Positions 47,421 through 55,662 of a stretch of DNA of 64,000 nt are shown piece by piece. Below the pieces are notes generated by a model, which saw nothing but the letters and a program-made list of their open reading frames with translations, ran no database searches and was not told the DNA's origin. Position 1 is the stretch's first letter; every line of letters starts with the position of its first letter. A program made the translations under genes and the position numbers. The DNA comes from Paenarthrobacter sp. PH39-S1 (GTDB lineage: Bacteria > Actinomycetota > Actinomycetes > Actinomycetales > Micrococcaceae): NCBI RefSeq assembly GCF_030063245.1, contig NZ_JASISR010000002.1, positions 124,001-188,000 on the forward strand, read 5' to 3'.

Positions 47421-48454
47421 TTCGTCTTCCCCTTTTCGGACGGCGTGGAGGAGGCGACGGCGTTGGCACCGAGGAACCGCACGAAGATGAATGCCACTAT
47501 GAAGATGATGATGAAGGTGATCGTGGAGAGGGCGGCCGCGCTATTGAAGCCTTGCCTGATCTGGTTCACCACGAGAACGGAGAGCGTGGTAGTGCCATTG
47601 GCCCCACCGGTCATGATGGCCGGAAGGTCGTACATGCGCAGGGCATCCAGTGCACGGAACAACACGGCGACCATCAGGGCGGGCTTGACCAGCGGCAGAG
47701 TGATTTGAGTGAAACGCTGCCAGGCACTGGCGCCGTCGACCTTGGCTGCCTCATAGACCTCCGCCGGGATGATCTGCAGGCCGGCCAGGATCAGCAGGGC
47801 CATGAACGGCGTCGTCTTCCAGACATCGGCAATGATGATGGCGAACCGTGCCGGGCCGTTGCTTCCGGTCCACAGGATGGACGTTCCGAAAATTTTGTTG
47901 GCAATACCTTCGAAGGCGAAGATAAAGACCCAGAGTTTGGCCGTGACCGCGGTGGGTATGGCCCATGGAACCAGGACGGCGGCACGCAGCGCACTGCGGC
48001 CCCGGAAGACGCGGGCCATGATGACCGCCATCCAGAAGCCCAGGACCGTTTCCAGCACCACGGTGACCACCGCGAAGAAGAAGGTGGTTCCGGTGGCGCT
48101 CCAGAACTGGGATCCAAGGGTCCCGGGCGCACACCCCACCGTGCCGCCGCCGGAGGTGTTGCACTGCTGCGCCAGCCAGTGAACGTAATTTGCCACGCCA
48201 GCAAAGCCGCCGGCCACGTAAAAGCCGGTGGCCGGATCCAGTCCGGAGTCGTGCTGAAATGACATGATGATGGCATTGATTACCGGATAAACGATCACGA
48301 CGGCCAGCACCACCATGGCAGGCACAATGAGGGTTGCGGCCCAGCGGCCCTGGGTGGTCGCCTTTCGGTCTGCGCTCTCCCCCCTCGGCAGTGGACGTCG
48401 CTGTTTGGGGCTCGCTGCCGTTTCAACCGGAAGCTCCGTTGCATCGGTAGACAT
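47417..48454 (-). CDS. carbohydrate ABC transporter permease (MalF type)
   Basis: A 345-aa inner-membrane permease. After a charged N-terminal cytoplasmic tail (~40 aa), the first segment is AATLIVPAMVVLAVVIVYPVINAI. The EAA motif is EVYEAAKVDGASAWQRFTQITLPLVKPALMVAVLFR and late segments include STITFIIIFIVAFIFVRFLG. A 20-odd residue Cys-containing loop (AQQCNTSGGGTVGCAPG) faces outside and could form a disulfide. Second gene of the operon after the binding protein. Confidence 0.94.
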   Translation of the reverse strand: MSTDATELPVETAASPKQRRPLPRGESADRKATTQGRWAATLIVPAMVVLAVVIVYPVINAIIMSFQHDSGLDPATGFYVAGGFAGVANYVHWLAQQCNTSGGGTVGCAPGTLGSQFWSATGTTFFFAVVTVVLETVLGFWMAVIMARVFRGRSALRAAVLVPWAIPTAVTAKLWVFIFAFEGIANKIFGTSILWTGSNGPARFAIIIADVWKTTPFMALLILAGLQIIPAEVYEAAKVDGASAWQRFTQITLPLVKPALMVAVLFRALDALRMYDLPAIMTGGANGTTTLSVLVVNQIRQGFNSAAALSTITFIIIFIVAFIFVRFLGANAVASSTPSEKGKTK

Positions 48455-48509
48455 GTCCCCTCCTTTCAGCCCGGGCGCAATGCCACGGCTCGTTAATTAG
48501 GGTCCGGTC

Positions 48510-48537
48510 GGTACGGCACCGTTTCTGGTGCCGTACC
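48510..48537 (-). terminator. intercistronic hairpin between binding-protein and permease genes
   Basis: Arms GGTACGGCACC (48510-48520) and GGTGCCGTACC (48527-48537) form a perfect 11-base stem with a 6-base loop and no T-run. On the minus strand it lies 16 bases after the binding-protein stop and 56 before the permease start. Such hairpins stabilise the 5' mRNA segment or cause partial termination, giving more binding protein than permease. Confidence 0.75.
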
Positions 48538-48552
48538 AGCCGGCATTGTCCG

Positions 48553-49833
48553 CTATTGGGCAGCGGACGAAATGGCGCCGCCCATATCCGTCAGGGCCTG
48601 GTCCACAGACTTGTCCCCCTTGATAGCGGCATAGGCGTTGTCCTGGATAGCCTTAGTGACAGCCGGGTAGAACGGGGTCACTGGACGCGGAACCGCATTC
48701 TCGATCGACGTCTTCAAAACCGGCAGATACGGCAGCTTGGCAATCAGTGCCGGGTCGTCATACAGCGAGGTCAGCACCGGCGCAAGCGTTGCCTGGGTGG
48801 CGAAAAAGGTCTGCTGCTCCGCCGACGTGACGTACTTGACGAAGTCCAGGGCGGTAGCCTTGTGCTTGGAGTACACGCTGACGGCCATGTTGTGTCCACC
48901 CAGCGAAGACGCGCCAGGGCCGTCTTTGCCTGGAAGCGGCGCGATGGCGAAGGTGTCCTTGACGGCGGATGCGCCATCTGTCTTGAGCAGGCTGTAGATG
49001 TACGGCCAGTTTCGCAGGAACAGCAGCTGTCCGGATTCGAAGGCAGTCCTGCTGTCTTCTTCCTTGAACGTGATGGCTTCTTTGGGGATGTTCCCGTCTT
49101 TGTAGGCGGTCACCAGGTTCTGCAGGCCTGCCTTTGCCTCCGGGGTGCCCAGGCTGGGCTTACCGTCCTTGCCGAGAATGGTGCCGCCGGCGGAATTGAT
49201 CGCCTCGGCCGCATTGACGGTCAACCCTTCATACTTGGCAAACTGCCCGGCGTAGCAGCCGATGTTGTTCGCCTTGGCGACGGAACACATGCTCATCATC
49301 TCGTCCCAGGTCTTGGGCGGATTGGGAACAAGGTCCTTGCGGTAGTACAGCATGCCGCCATCGCTGGCCTGAGGGGCCGCATACAATGTGTCCTGGTAGG
49401 TGGCGCTCTTGACCGTGGCCGGCAACATCTTCGAGGTGTCGATGGCCATCTGGTCCTTCAGGGGCTGCAGCCAGCCCTTGGCGGCGAACTCCGCCGTCCA
49501 GATGACATCGACGCTGGCCACGTCATAGTTAACGTTCTTGGCCTGGAAATTCTGAACCAGATCATCGTGCTGTTGATCAGCACTCGTGGTCTGCTCCTTG
49601 AACGTGACCTGCTCGTTTGCATGTGCCGCATTCCACTTATCAATCAGGGGGCGCCAGACATTGTTGTTGTCTTTGCCCTGGACATAGGTGATCGGGCCCC
49701 GGTCCGTCAGGTTGTTCGCCGCATCACCGCCTCCGGGTGCCGTTGATGTACCTCCGCCACCGCCGCAGGCCGCCAGCGCCAACGCCAGCACGCTCAATGC
49801 CGCCAGGGGTGCAAGTCTTTTTGAATTTCTCAT
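48553..49833 (-). CDS. sugar ABC transporter substrate-binding lipoprotein
   Basis: A 426-aa extracytoplasmic binding protein (family 1). Lipoprotein signal APLAALSVLALALAACGGGG with the lipid Cys at ~23; mature part has ITYVQGKDNNNVWRPLIDKWNAAH, DVIWTAEFAAKGWLQPL, YAAPQASDGGMLYYRKDLVP and AISSAAQ end. The pattern resembles maltose/trehalose/alpha-glucoside-binding proteins. First gene of the operon, divergent from the GH13 gene, with a LacI-type operator in the shared spacer. Confidence 0.94.
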   Translation of the reverse strand: MRNSKRLAPLAALSVLALALAACGGGGGTSTAPGGGDAANNLTDRGPITYVQGKDNNNVWRPLIDKWNAAHANEQVTFKEQTTSADQQHDDLVQNFQAKNVNYDVASVDVIWTAEFAAKGWLQPLKDQMAIDTSKMLPATVKSATYQDTLYAAPQASDGGMLYYRKDLVPNPPKTWDEMMSMCSVAKANNIGCYAGQFAKYEGLTVNAAEAINSAGGTILGKDGKPSLGTPEAKAGLQNLVTAYKDGNIPKEAITFKEEDSRTAFESGQLLFLRNWPYIYSLLKTDGASAVKDTFAIAPLPGKDGPGASSLGGHNMAVSVYSKHKATALDFVKYVTSAEQQTFFATQATLAPVLTSLYDDPALIAKLPYLPVLKTSIENAVPRPVTPFYPAVTKAIQDNAYAAIKGDKSVDQALTDMGGAISSAAQ

Positions 49834-49944
49834 CCTGCGCTCTCCTCTTCAACAAAATACGAGTTGATATGCACGACACCGGAGCAAAGCCCGGAGCGTG
49901 TGATTGAGTGATGCAAGTCACTCTAGTAAGCTGTCTGAGGATTG

Positions 49945-49958
49945 TGCAAGCGCTTACA
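49945..49958. promoter_or_regulatory. LacI-type operator
   Basis: TGCAAGCGCTTACA fits the LacI/GalR/CcpA-type consensus TGNAANCGNTTNCA exactly, with the central CG. It lies in the 159-base spacer between the divergent binding-protein and GH13 genes, 35 bases before the GH13 start. The LacI protein at 45171-46184 is the obvious ligand. Confidence 0.8.
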
Positions 49959-49992
49959 TCAAATCGTGACTTTTGCCTTGGGAGGGCCAAAA

Positions 49993-51810
49993 ATGAATTC
50001 AGCGGCGCGAGGACCCGTCGAATCCGCCGGGGACACCTCGCTGCCATGGTGGACAAGCGCGGTCATATACCAAATTTATCCGCGGTCCTTCGCGGACGGC
50101 AACGGCGACGGCATGGGGGATCTCCCCGGGATCAGCTCCCGGTTGCCGTACCTCTCGGCCCTGGGCATCGACGCGATTTGGCTCTCCCCGTTCTACCTTT
50201 CCCCGCAGGCCGATGCCGGATATGACGTCGCGGACTACCGCACTGTGGATCCGCGCTTTGGCCACCTCACGGATTTTGACGCCATGTTGGCCCAGGCGCA
50301 CGGGCTCGGCATCAGGGTGATCGTGGATCTGGTGCCGAACCACACCTCCGATGAGCATGTGTGGTTCCAGCAGGCGTTAACCTCACCGGAGGGCTCCGCC
50401 GCGCGCGACCGGTACCTGTTCCGTCCTGGCAAGGGCGCTAACGGCAAAATGCCGCCCAACAACTGGCAGTCGATCTTCGGCGGCAACGCCTGGACCCAGG
50501 TGGCGGAAAACGGTGCCCCTGGCCAGTGGTATTTGCACCTGTTTGATACGAAACAGCCGGACCTGAACTGGGACAACCCCGAGGTACGTGAGGAAATGCG
50601 GTCCGTGCTGCGCTTTTGGCTCGACCGCGGCGTCGACGGATTCCGCGTCGACGTGGCGCACGGGCTGGTCAAGGAGAAGGGGCTGCCGGACTGGTCTGGG
50701 CAGGCCGCCATGGTGGAAGGCAGCGAGGCGTCGCCCCAAGCCCCGCACACCGCCAGCCCGGAGGCACTGAACACGGTCATCGAGCCCCCGGCCGGCGTGC
50801 CGGCCCATCGGCCCAAACCGGCGATGGATCCGTCGTCGCCATTTCTTGATCAGGACGGTGTGCACGAAATTTACCGGGACTGGAACCTGGTATTAAAGGA
50901 GTACGACGGCGACCGCATGATGGTTGCCGAAGCCTGGGTTGAGCCGCCCGCGCGGCTGGCCAGGTATGTCCGTGCGGACGAGATGCAGCAGGCCTTCAAT
51001 TTCGACTTCCTGCTGGCTGGCTGGGATGCCCGGCGGATGGCCAAGGCCATCGACGAGTCGCTCGACGCCGCCGCCGGCGTCGGCGCACCGGCCACGTGGG
51101 TGCTCTCCAACCACGACACCGTCCGCCATCCGTCCCGGTTCGGGCTCGGCGATCCCACCACCTTCCCCAAGGGGATCGGCGCCGACGACGAACAGCCGGA
51201 CGAGGAAATCGGCCTACAGCGGGGCCGCGCGGCGACCCTGATCATGCTGGGCCTCCCGGGGTCGGCGTATCTTTATCAGGGTGAAGAACTGGGGCTGCCC
51301 GAGCACACAACGCTCGAAGCCCAGCACCGCCAAGACCCGACGTTTTTCCGTACCGGCGGGGTGGAACGGGGGCGTGACGGCTGCCGGGCCCCGCTTCCCT
51401 GGCAGTCGGCAGCCCCGGGGTTCGGTTTCGGAACCAGCGCAGGTGTGGACGGCGGCCACCCCGTCCCGGCGCAGCAACCCTGGCTTCCGCAACCGGCTTC
51501 CTTCGCGGACTACGCGGTGGACCGGGAGGAGAGTGATCCGGATTCCACCCTCACGTTCTACCGGACCGCCTTGGCCCTGCGCGCCCGATTGAACACCGGT
51601 CATGGCCTGCTGATCTGGAGCCCGCTGAACAAGCCGGGCGACGGTATCCTTGCCTACCGTAACGGGGCGCTGCTGGTGCTGGCCAACTTCGGCGGCGCGC
51701 CGATCGCGCTGCCCGACGGTTACGCCGTCGAACTTGCCAGCACTCCGACAGCCGCCGACCGCGGATCACTTGCCGCCAACAGCTCAGCATGGCTGGTGCA
51801 ACAGACCTGA
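49993..51810 (+). CDS. GH13 alpha-glucosidase
   Basis: A 605-aa cytoplasmic alpha-amylase-family enzyme (oligo-1,6-glucosidase/alpha-glucosidase group). WWTSAVIYQIYPRSFADGNGDGMGDLPGI start, VDLVPNHTSDEH, nucleophile Asp220 in GFRVDVAHG, acid/base Glu313 in MVAEAWVE, and Asp375 in LSNHDTVRH; QGEELGLPE follows. No signal peptide. The ATG at 49993 has GGGAGG ten bases upstream. It should cleave imported maltose, isomaltose, trehalose-like or sucrose-type alpha-glucosides to glucose; the exact bond is not predictable. Divergent from the transporter operon and probably co-repressed. Confidence 0.93.
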   Translation: MNSAARGPVESAGDTSLPWWTSAVIYQIYPRSFADGNGDGMGDLPGISSRLPYLSALGIDAIWLSPFYLSPQADAGYDVADYRTVDPRFGHLTDFDAMLAQAHGLGIRVIVDLVPNHTSDEHVWFQQALTSPEGSAARDRYLFRPGKGANGKMPPNNWQSIFGGNAWTQVAENGAPGQWYLHLFDTKQPDLNWDNPEVREEMRSVLRFWLDRGVDGFRVDVAHGLVKEKGLPDWSGQAAMVEGSEASPQAPHTASPEALNTVIEPPAGVPAHRPKPAMDPSSPFLDQDGVHEIYRDWNLVLKEYDGDRMMVAEAWVEPPARLARYVRADEMQQAFNFDFLLAGWDARRMAKAIDESLDAAAGVGAPATWVLSNHDTVRHPSRFGLGDPTTFPKGIGADDEQPDEEIGLQRGRAATLIMLGLPGSAYLYQGEELGLPEHTTLEAQHRQDPTFFRTGGVERGRDGCRAPLPWQSAAPGFGFGTSAGVDGGHPVPAQQPWLPQPASFADYAVDREESDPDSTLTFYRTALALRARLNTGHGLLIWSPLNKPGDGILAYRNGALLVLANFGGAPIALPDGYAVELASTPTAADRGSLAANSSAWLVQQT

Positions 51811-51910
51811 GCAGCACGCAAGGACGCAGCCCCCGGGGCGGGCCACGTTCCTTTGCTGCGGTATCGCCTTGGCCTGCCAGCGCAGTGGTTCGGGACCCGG
51901 TGCGGTGTTG

Positions 51911-52165
51911 CTACTTCTTGCCCTTCAGGAACCCCGCGATTCTGGACCGGAGATCCTTGAGATTTCCGGCGGCCTCGCCAGCAAAAATCTTTGCGTTTCC
52001 GGCCACGTCGCCAGAGAAGAACTCCCTGGTCTTCTCCGTGACATCCCCGGCCAAATCCTTGATGTTTCCGGCGGCCTCGCCGAAAAATTCCTTGGCGTGC
52101 GCGGCCGCATCAGCGGCGTCGTCCTTGGCCGGTTCCACCGGACTTTCTTCCTTGTTGTCGCTCAT
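51911..52165 (-). CDS. small amphipathic-helix protein, 84 aa
   Basis: A small Ala/Lys/Glu/Asp-rich protein with an internal repeat of about 15-20 residues (EFFGEAAGNIKDLAGDVTEKT, EFFSGDVAGNAKIFAGEAAGNLKDL), predicted as long amphipathic helices and ending FLKGKK. The composition resembles stress-related CsbD/YtxH/apolipoprotein-like helical proteins, but I cannot assign a family. It follows the envelope-stress operon by 69 bases on the same strand. Confidence 0.7.
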   Translation of the reverse strand: MSDNKEESPVEPAKDDAADAAAHAKEFFGEAAGNIKDLAGDVTEKTREFFSGDVAGNAKIFAGEAAGNLKDLRSRIAGFLKGKK

Positions 52166-52234
52166 CTGGCGCTCCCTGCTATTGACCTTCTTGTTCCGTG
52201 CCCGGCGGCGCCGGACGCGGTCTTGTCCATCAGA

Positions 52235-52855
52235 CTAACCGACGCGCTCGGCCTTGGTGAATCTGGTCCGGGCGCCCGATCCGATGCTGAGCAGCACCGG
52301 CGTCCGTAGGCCCGTCACCACATCCAGTGCCTGCACCAGCGCCGAGACTTCGGCGGCCAACTTGTGCGGGGAAACGCCCTGCCGCGGGAGGACGCGAACC
52401 CGCAGCGCGGGCTGTCCCCGCAGCGCATATGTGGCCACGGTCGCTGCGAGCAGATCGGTCCGTTCGGACAGTGCGGACTTGAGCGCCTGTTCGGCGACGG
52501 CGCCGCTGATCACCACTCGGCCGGCAGCGCCGTCGTCGTCCTCGTCGCCGTATTCGTCAGCCAGAATATCGGTTCGACCCTTGCCTTGATTAGCGACCCA
52601 GGCCACCATGGCGATGATCAGCAGGACCAAGGCCAGTGATACCACTATCCAGATCCAACTGTTGCTGCGCCCCGGAAGGATGGTTCGGGCGGCCAGCCCA
52701 GCGAATTCAGCCGTGGCCGGTTTGGCCCTGTCCTGCCACCAGCGGCCGACGGCGGGCACGGTGGCCAGTGCGATCAGCAGCGCCCCCGAGCCCAAGAAAA
52801 GCAGTCCGAGGAGCGCCAGCAGCACCCGGTTGAGCACCCGTGGAGTCCCGTTCAT
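52235..52855 (-). CDS. AmaP-like alkaline shock membrane anchor protein
   Basis: A 206-aa membrane protein. Two membrane segments (VLLALLGLLFLGSGALLIALATVPAVG and WIWIVVSLALVLLIIAMVAWV) are followed by a cytoplasmic domain with GRVVISGAVAEQALKSALSERTDLLAATVATYALRGQPALRVRVLPRQG. This resembles AmaP, which tethers Asp23 to the membrane in firmicutes. The last gene of five that overlap by four or fewer bases; the start overlaps the DUF6286 stop. Confidence 0.82.
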   Translation of the reverse strand: MNGTPRVLNRVLLALLGLLFLGSGALLIALATVPAVGRWWQDRAKPATAEFAGLAARTILPGRSNSWIWIVVSLALVLLIIAMVAWVANQGKGRTDILADEYGDEDDDGAAGRVVISGAVAEQALKSALSERTDLLAATVATYALRGQPALRVRVLPRQGVSPHKLAAEVSALVQALDVVTGLRTPVLLSIGSGARTRFTKAERVG

Positions 52856-53427
52856 ACTCCGATCACCCCCGTCGCCGCCAGGTTGATCCGTACTTCCGGC
52901 TGCGGTTCGAGGGCCATGGATTCCACTTCCTGCTGCACCGCGGTCAGCACCGACGTCTCATCTATCGGGATACCGGAGGTGGGCCGGACATTGACCAGCA
53001 CGGTCCGCCGGGAAATGACCACCAGCACCTGTTCCTGCGTCACGCCCGCGGCCAGGCGGGCGCTCCGTGCCAGCGCCGATGCGATGACCTCATCGTCCGC
53101 GACCACGGCTATCCGGTCATCGGCGATCACGTGCCTGGCCCGCTTCCCGGGCAATACGGCATTGAGGAAAAAAATCAGACCAATCAATGCGGCCACGGCC
53201 CCCAGTACCCCCAGCAGTGGCGTCGGCATCCCCGCTGGAAGGTCGGCGAGGCGCTGCACAGCTGTCAGCGGATCCGCCAGCCAGGGTGGCTGGTCGAGGG
53301 CGCGGAGGGCAGATTCCAACAGGCAGTACACGGCAATAATGGTCACGGTCACGGCGGCCACCCCGGACAGGATCGCGCGGGAAGAGTGCATTTCACGCCG
53401 CACCGCGCGCGCTATCGATTTACTCAT
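52852..53427 (-). CDS. DUF6286 family membrane protein
   Basis: A 191-aa protein with two membrane segments (AAVTVTIIAVYCLLESAL and LLGVLGAVAALIGLIFFLNAVL) and a C-terminal soluble domain (DRIAVVADDEVIASALARSARLAAGVTQEQVLVVISRRTVLVNVRPTSG). This domain, like that of its neighbours, resembles the Asp23/AmaP alpha-beta fold. It starts within the stop of the gene before it (ATGA) and ends within the AmaP start, so it is part of the envelope-stress operon. Confidence 0.85.
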   Translation of the reverse strand: MSKSIARAVRREMHSSRAILSGVAAVTVTIIAVYCLLESALRALDQPPWLADPLTAVQRLADLPAGMPTPLLGVLGAVAALIGLIFFLNAVLPGKRARHVIADDRIAVVADDEVIASALARSARLAAGVTQEQVLVVISRRTVLVNVRPTSGIPIDETSVLTAVQQEVESMALEPQPEVRINLAATGVIGV

Positions 53428-53804
53428 CGGACGCGTCCTCCCGCCGTCGCACGGACCCCGGTAATCCTGATGTTCACACGGCTCAGTGCGGAGCCGGTCA
53501 GCCCGGACACCCGGTCAAGGATTGCGCGCTTCGCCCGCGCCGTCCGGTCCCAGACGGCGCCGCCTTGGGCCTCGACGCGACCGGGGTCGCGCAGGACGGC
53601 GGTCAGCGGCGGAATGCTGATGGGAAGGGCGAGGGACAGCGCCAACAACCCGCCGTCGTCGGCCCAGCTGACGCGGACATCCGGAGGCAGCACGCCGAAG
53701 GCCTCCGCGGCGGCCCCCTTGGCCACGCTGGTCAACGCCTGCGTGCTGATCCGGTTGTGGCCTGCCAGTGGCCGGGCTTCCTCCTGCCGGACCATCCCCG
53801 TCAC
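53424..53804 (-). CDS. small Asp23-operon protein
   Basis: A ~126-aa soluble protein: RISTQALTSVAKGAAAEAFGVLPPDVRVSWADDGGLLALSLALPISIP…VWDRTARAKRAILDRVSGLTGSALSRVNIRITGV. This is the general pattern of an Asp23/Gls24-like alpha-beta domain (helix, strand, strand, helix, strand). GTG at 53804 overlaps the stop of the DUF2273 gene (GTGA); ATG at 53795 is also possible. A longer frame runs back across the DUF2273 gene and is not real. Confidence 0.78.
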   Translation of the reverse strand: MTGMVRQEEARPLAGHNRISTQALTSVAKGAAAEAFGVLPPDVRVSWADDGGLLALSLALPISIPPLTAVLRDPGRVEAQGGAVWDRTARAKRAILDRVSGLTGSALSRVNIRITGVRATAGGRVR

Positions 53805-53992
53805 GACGAGGAACGCCGTCCCGTGATGGCATCCAGGACGCCGCGCAGATCCAGCTTGCCTTCCGTTGCACGGCCCAGAATTGCCCCGGCCGCCATAAAG
53901 ATCACGGCGGTCAAAAACGCCCAGAAACCGAAGGCAAATGCCATGAACGCCAAAAAGGCGCCGATTCCGATGCCTAAAACGGTCGGGTTCAC
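53801..53992 (-). CDS. DUF2273-like small membrane protein
   Basis: A 63-aa protein with two adjoining membrane segments (VLGIGIGAFLAFMAFAFGFWAFLTAVIFMAAGAILGR) and a basic C-terminus (DLRGVLDAITGRRSSS). DUF2273 proteins occur next to Asp23/AmaP in gram-positive bacteria. Its ATG overlaps the Asp23-gene stop by four bases. Confidence 0.85.
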   Translation of the reverse strand: MNPTVLGIGIGAFLAFMAFAFGFWAFLTAVIFMAAGAILGRATEGKLDLRGVLDAITGRRSSS

Positions 53993-54540
53993 GGTTGCCC
54001 CTCGATTCCGGTGCGGGCCGTGTCCTCGCCCGGACTCCGATGACCGAGGGCCGGAACGAACGGGTGGCTGGCGTGCACGCCCGCACGCTCGCTGCGCCGC
54101 GGGGCTGCCCTGTCCGATTCGGCGCCGGAAATGTGGACATCGTTGATTTCCACGTTGACCTCAATCACGGTGAGCCCGACTAAACCCTCCACCGCGGCGT
54201 AGACCGCGGCCCGGACACCGTCTGCCACCAGTTGGAGAGGCATCCCGTATTCAGCGATCAGATTGACGTCCACGGCAACCTGGGTTTCCCCCACCTCCGC
54301 GCGCACACCCTGGGTAAGATCCGAGACTCCGACGACGTCCCGGATGGCCCCCAGCGAGCGCGCAGCCCCGGAGCCAAGGGCATGGACGCCGTGCACGGAT
54401 CGTGCCGCTATGGCAGCCACCTTGGCGACAGCTGTTTCCGAAATAGTGGTGCGGCCGGTTCCCTGTGGCCGACTGACCGGGGGCGCCCCCGCCGCGGATC
54501 CGGGAAAGTCGTTTTGCCCGTCCACATTCTGCGCGTCCAT
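53989..54540 (-). CDS. Asp23/Gls24 family envelope stress response protein
   Basis: A 183-aa cytoplasmic protein. A Gly/Ala/Pro/Gln-rich start, then the Asp23 domain: GRTTISETAVAKVAAIAARSVHGVHALGSG, VSDLTQGVRAEVGETQVAVDVNLIAEYGMPLQLVADGVRAAVYAAVEGLVGLTVIEVNVEINDVHI. Asp23 proteins form membrane-attached clusters that protect against alkaline and envelope stress. First gene of the five-gene operon. ATG 54540 (preceded by GTG) follows AAAGGGCGG. Confidence 0.92.
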   Translation of the reverse strand: MDAQNVDGQNDFPGSAAGAPPVSRPQGTGRTTISETAVAKVAAIAARSVHGVHALGSGAARSLGAIRDVVGVSDLTQGVRAEVGETQVAVDVNLIAEYGMPLQLVADGVRAAVYAAVEGLVGLTVIEVNVEINDVHISGAESDRAAPRRSERAGVHASHPFVPALGHRSPGEDTARTGIEGQP

Positions 54541-54695
54541 CACGGCCGCCCTTTCTCTTGCTCCTACCGTAACCCTATGCACGGACACGGAAGCAGGCAA
54601 CGCCGGAATCCCTGCCGCGCCGCGGGCCGCAGGGAATCGGCAGGGAATCCGCATGCCTGGCTCCGCCGTCGTCGGCGCTAAACCGGAGGCTTAAG

Positions 54696-54734
54696 CAAAA
54701 AACCCGCAGCTCCCGGCCAACGGGAACTACGGGT
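54696..54734 (-). terminator. terminator of the tRNA-Glu/Asp/Phe transcript
   Basis: On the minus strand ACCCGTAGTTCCCG pairs with CGGGAGCTGCGGGT around a short loop and is followed by six T. It lies 46 bases past the 3' end of tRNA-Phe. Confidence 0.9.
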
Positions 54735-54779
54735 CATTCAGCGCCCTATTTCAAGGCGCTGCTCGAGCTTATCGATACG

Positions 54780-54852
54780 TGGCTCCGACCGGCGTCGATC
54801 CGGTGACCTTTCGATTTTCAGTCGAACGCTCTACCAACTGAGCTACAGAGCC
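54780..54852 (-). tRNA. tRNA-Phe (GAA anticodon)
   Basis: Minus strand: acceptor GGCTCTG/CGGAGCC, D-arm AGCTCAGTTGGTAGAGC, anticodon loop CTGAAAA within CGA…TCG. TpsiC arm GGATCGACGCC. Discriminator A; CCA is not encoded. Confidence 0.95.
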
Positions 54853-54911
54853 TTGGTGAAGTAATACTGCATACGTCACCTGGTTTCTTGAACCTGCTCA
54901 AAAAACCAAAG

Positions 54912-54985
54912 CGACCCTGACGGGACTCGAACCCGCGACCTCCGCCGTGACAGGGCGGCGCGCTAACCAACTGCGCTACAGGGCC
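54912..54985 (-). tRNA. tRNA-Asp (GTC anticodon)
   Basis: Minus strand: acceptor GGCCCTG/CAGGGTC, D-arm GCGCAGTTGGTTAGCGC, anticodon loop CTGTCAC. TpsiC arm GCGGGTTCGAGTCCCGT, discriminator G. CCA is not encoded. Confidence 0.95.
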
Positions 54986-55061
54986 TTGCAATTCCACGCT
55001 TTCACGTGAAACAAGAGTTACATCGTATCAGTCTTTTCGGACCGATCCTGCCGCTCTCTAG

Positions 55062-55134
55062 TACCCCCAACGGGATTCGAACCCGTGCCGCCGCCGTGAA
55101 AGGGCGGTGTCCTAGGCCGCTAGACGATGGGGGC
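55062..55134 (-). tRNA. tRNA-Glu (TTC anticodon)
   Basis: Minus strand: acceptor GCCCCCA/TGGGGGT, anticodon loop CTTTCAC flanked by CCGCC/GGCGG. TpsiC arm ACGGGTTCGAATCCCGT. Transcribed first in the Glu-Asp-Phe cluster, ~76-78 bases apart. CCA is not encoded. Confidence 0.95.
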
Positions 55135-55254
55135 ATAGGACACGTTCAAAGCTCCCGCAGTCGCCTGCAATTGCCCCGAAGTGGACTTAGAAAACTATAG
55201 GGCCTAGCCGGGTAATACACAAAACGACGGCAGTACCGGGGGTACTGTGGTGCC

Positions 55255-55662
55255 ATGTCGGGCAACCCCTTAGCGTCCATGCCGTCATTCGGCCGTCTTG
55301 AACTCTCGCTGACCGAATTTGAGGATGCCGCCGCGGACGCCGTGGCACGGATCCCTGCCGAGCTGGCACGGGCCATAACGAACGTTGCCATCTTCGTCGA
55401 GGAACGCTACACCCCGGGCCCGGATGAGGATCCGTACATGGTGCTGCTGGGTCTTTACGAGGGAACGCCACTGACCGAACGGGATGCCTGGTGGGACGCG
55501 GGGTCGCTGCCGGACCGGATCGCCATTTACCGCCAGCCGATTCTGGACATCTGCCATTCACGGGAAGAAGTCATCGACGAGATCACTGTGACCGTGATTC
55601 ATGAAATAGCCCATCATTTCGGCATCGACGACGCCCGGCTGCATGAACTCGGCTGGGCCTGA
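55255..55662 (+). CDS. metallopeptidase family protein (DUF1025, minimal zincin)
   Basis: A 135-aa soluble protein with a zincin signature HEIAHHFGIDDARLHELGW (HExxH plus third ligand downstream). The family opening is FEDAAADAVARIPAEL…VAIFVEERYTPGPDEDPYMVLLGLYEGTPLTER, and then IAIYRQPILDICHSREEVIDEITVTVIHE. It is one of the shortest zinc peptidase folds; the substrate is unknown. Often located near tRNA clusters in actinobacteria, as here, without clear functional meaning. Confidence 0.92.
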   Translation: MSGNPLASMPSFGRLELSLTEFEDAAADAVARIPAELARAITNVAIFVEERYTPGPDEDPYMVLLGLYEGTPLTERDAWWDAGSLPDRIAIYRQPILDICHSREEVIDEITVTVIHEIAHHFGIDDARLHELGWA

